This document shows, one piece after another, positions 15,495 to 16,465 of a stretch of 16,465 nucleotides of DNA. Source of the DNA: Erythrobacter sp. 34-65-8 (GTDB taxonomy: Bacteria > Pseudomonadota > Alphaproteobacteria > Sphingomonadales > Sphingomonadaceae); assembly GCA_002278985.1 (NCBI GenBank), contig NCJP01000008.1, positions 1 through 16,465 on the forward strand. Direction: 5' to 3'. A program made the position numbers and the translations under genes. Numbering within the stretch: position 1 is the stretch's first letter; each line of letters opens with the position of its first letter. The notes beneath the pieces were generated by a model. That model searched no databases. It saw nothing but the letters and a program-made list of their open reading frames with translations, and was not told the DNA's origin.

Positions 15495-15893
15495 CTAGGG
15501 GCGGGCCATTGCCTGGGCCATCAGTTCCAGCCGTTCGGCCATGGCTTTGCCCAGTGCCTGGTCCGCCGGTCCGCACTCCGCAACCGCACGCGCTATCGCA
15601 TCGGCCCACTGTGTTGCCGTCTCGTGGTTTACGCGCAGTCCCCGGTGGGCGCTCATCATGCATTTGCCTGGGTTCTGCTCGAACCAGTCGCGCGGGCCTC
15701 CGGCCCAGGCACAGAGCCAACCAGCGAGCGAGACCCGCATCGGCGTCAAATCTTCCGCGTGCATCGCCCGCAGCGGGCGATATTGCGGCTCTGTGTCCAT
15801 CAGATCGTAGAACCGATCAACGATCCGGCCGATCACCTCGCTTCCGCCGAGGGCGACGTAGGGTGTGCTCGGAGGGGCGGACTCGGCGTTCAT
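15495..15893 (-). CDS. Group II truncated haemoglobin
   Basis: The 132-residue globin resembles the trHbII class, cytosolic haem proteins tied to oxygen or NO chemistry. The opening reads YVALGGSEVIGRIVDRFYDLM, with Tyr29 as the likely B10 residue. H83 in MMSAHRGL is the probable proximal haem ligand, and W96 (TQWADAIARA) fits the conserved G8 tryptophan. GGPRDWFEQNPG is the family's loop. ATG 15893 has AAGGAAAG about 6 nt upstream. It lies 78 bp after the DNA ligase. Its link to hemB in the window is probably chance. It ends in TAG. Confidence 0.88.
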   Translation of the reverse strand: MNAESAPPSTPYVALGGSEVIGRIVDRFYDLMDTEPQYRPLRAMHAEDLTPMRVSLAGWLCAWAGGPRDWFEQNPGKCMMSAHRGLRVNHETATQWADAIARAVAECGPADQALGKAMAERLELMAQAMARP

Positions 15894-15952
15894 GGCGTGC
15901 TTTCCTTGGGCACGGAGGGACAGTGTGCCTGTCGCCCGGATTTCGAATCAAA

Positions 15953-15989
15953 GCCTTGATCGAGCGCAAACTCAGTCGCAGATCAAGGC
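15953..15989. repeat. 9-bp inverted repeat across the DNA ligase stop
   Basis: GCCTTGATC (15953-15961) and GATCAAGGC (15981-15989) are perfect inverted arms 19 bases apart, straddling the ligase stop codon at 15972-15974. ATCAA-AGCC-TTGAT (15947-15960) is a competing small palindrome. No T tract follows on either strand, so it is not a classical terminator. Confidence 0.4.
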
Positions 15990-16465
15990 GCGCAAGGTCT
16001 CGATGCGATCTGCCTCGTGAACCGGCTTGTCCCAGCGAATGCGGTGGATGCGGGGGAAACGCATGGCGAGGCCGCTCTTGTGCCGCTTGCTGGCATGGAC
16101 GCTGTCGAAGGCCACCTCGAACACCAGGCTGCGGTTGGTCTCGCGCACCGGGCCGAAGCGGTTCACGGTGTTTTGCCGCACGTGACGATCCAGCCGATTC
16201 AGTTCCTCGTCGGTAAAACCGGAATAGGCCTTGCCGACCGGGAGGAGCTCCGCACCCTTGTCCGGATCGCCATCCCAGCATCCGAAGGTGTAGTCGGAAT
16301 AGAAGCTGGAGCGCTTGCCGCTGCCGCGCTGGGCATACATCAGCACGCAATCGACCAGCAGCGGATCGCGTTTCCACTTGTACCACAGGCCGACCTTGCA
16401 CCCGGCGACATAGGGGCTGTCGCGCCGCTTGAGCATCAGCCCCTCGGCGATCTGCGGATCGCCGA
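15972..16465 (-). CDS. ATP-dependent DNA ligase, C-terminal part (cut by window edge)
   Basis: The visible 163 residues are the C-terminal end of an ATP-dependent DNA ligase, which seals nicks using ATP. AEGLMLKRRDSPYVAG is nucleotidyltransferase motif IV and GLWYKWKRDP motif V. The rest, including GFTDEELNRLD, TVNRFGPVRE and KHKSGLAMRFPRI-like KRHKSGLAMRFPRI, is the OB-fold C-terminal domain (PF04679). The frame is open to the window edge, so the adenylation lysine and N-terminus lie beyond base 16465. In many alphaproteobacteria this ligase clusters with a ligase-associated helicase and exonuclease, which would be expected upstream. The TGA stop lies inside an inverted repeat. Confidence 0.93.
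   Translation of the reverse strand, partial: GDPQIAEGLMLKRRDSPYVAGCKVGLWYKWKRDPLLVDCVLMYAQRGSGKRSSFYSDYTFGCWDGDPDKGAELLPVGKAYSGFTDEELNRLDRHVRQNTVNRFGPVRETNRSLVFEVAFDSVHASKRHKSGLAMRFPRIHRIRWDKPVHEADRIETLRALICD

Noticed and set aside
14828..15893. Possible functional link of the globin with DUF1275 as a gas-sensing pair
   Set aside because: Only proximity and shared direction support it; nothing in either sequence indicates a partnership.
1..16465. Defence system, mobile element, phage remnant or CRISPR array
   Set aside because: No transposase, integrase, toxin-antitoxin, restriction or Cas-like protein, no spaced direct repeats, and no obvious composition shift; the window reads as core chromosome.

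Overview
This looks like an ordinary chromosomal stretch from a high-GC alphaproteobacterium. The best fit is Sphingomonadales, near Erythrobacter/Porphyrobacter/Novosphingobium. The grounds are the GC-rich codon use, the conserved order SUV3-like helicase - S4 RNA-binding protein - fdxA - carD, the Mg-type HemB, a CtrA-like TTAA-N7-TTAA box, and small lipoproteins typical of that order. This placement is inference from recalled families, not from a search. I see no tRNA or rRNA gene, transposase, integrase, phage gene or CRISPR array, and no clear base-composition break.

Layout. 1-243 (-) is the start of a protein resembling part of a lytic transglycosylase, cut by the window edge. 307-1743 (+) is a membrane-anchored PQQ-type sugar (sorbosone/glucose) dehydrogenase. 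1740-4371 (-) holds an acyl-CoA dehydrogenase followed by a DUF815 AAA+ ATPase. 4390-5310 (+) is the tRNA t6A synthesis enzyme TsaC/Sua5. 5307-6447 (-) holds two small lipoproteins, a head-GIN-domain protein and a coiled-coil-like protein. 6583-10563 (-) is a tight helicase / S4 / fdxA cluster with overlapping start and stop codons, then carD behind its own putative promoter. 10733-12355 (+) is an M23 peptidase. 12433-14831 (+) is hemB - GNAT acetyltransferase - gamma carbonic anhydrase - DUF167, the last three starts overlapping the preceding stops. 14828-15457 (-) is a DUF1275 membrane protein. 15495-16465 (-) is a group II truncated haemoglobin downstream of the C-terminal end of an ATP-dependent DNA ligase that runs off the window. 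No gene-free stretch exceeds 300 bases; the longest is 7117-7388.

How they fit. Most genes are housekeeping: envelope (lytic transglycosylase, M23 peptidase, lipoproteins), RNA and translation (TsaC, helicase, S4 protein), transcription (CarD), haem and redox (HemB, FdxA, globin, dehydrogenases). The interest lies mainly in the non-coding sequence. There is a CtrA-like box before the M23 gene, nested inverted repeats around the likely carD promoter, a palindrome over the GIN-protein promoter, and a hairpin hiding a ribosome binding site. In addition, all three convergent gene pairs end on one shared CTAG. I found no convincing new multi-gene system.
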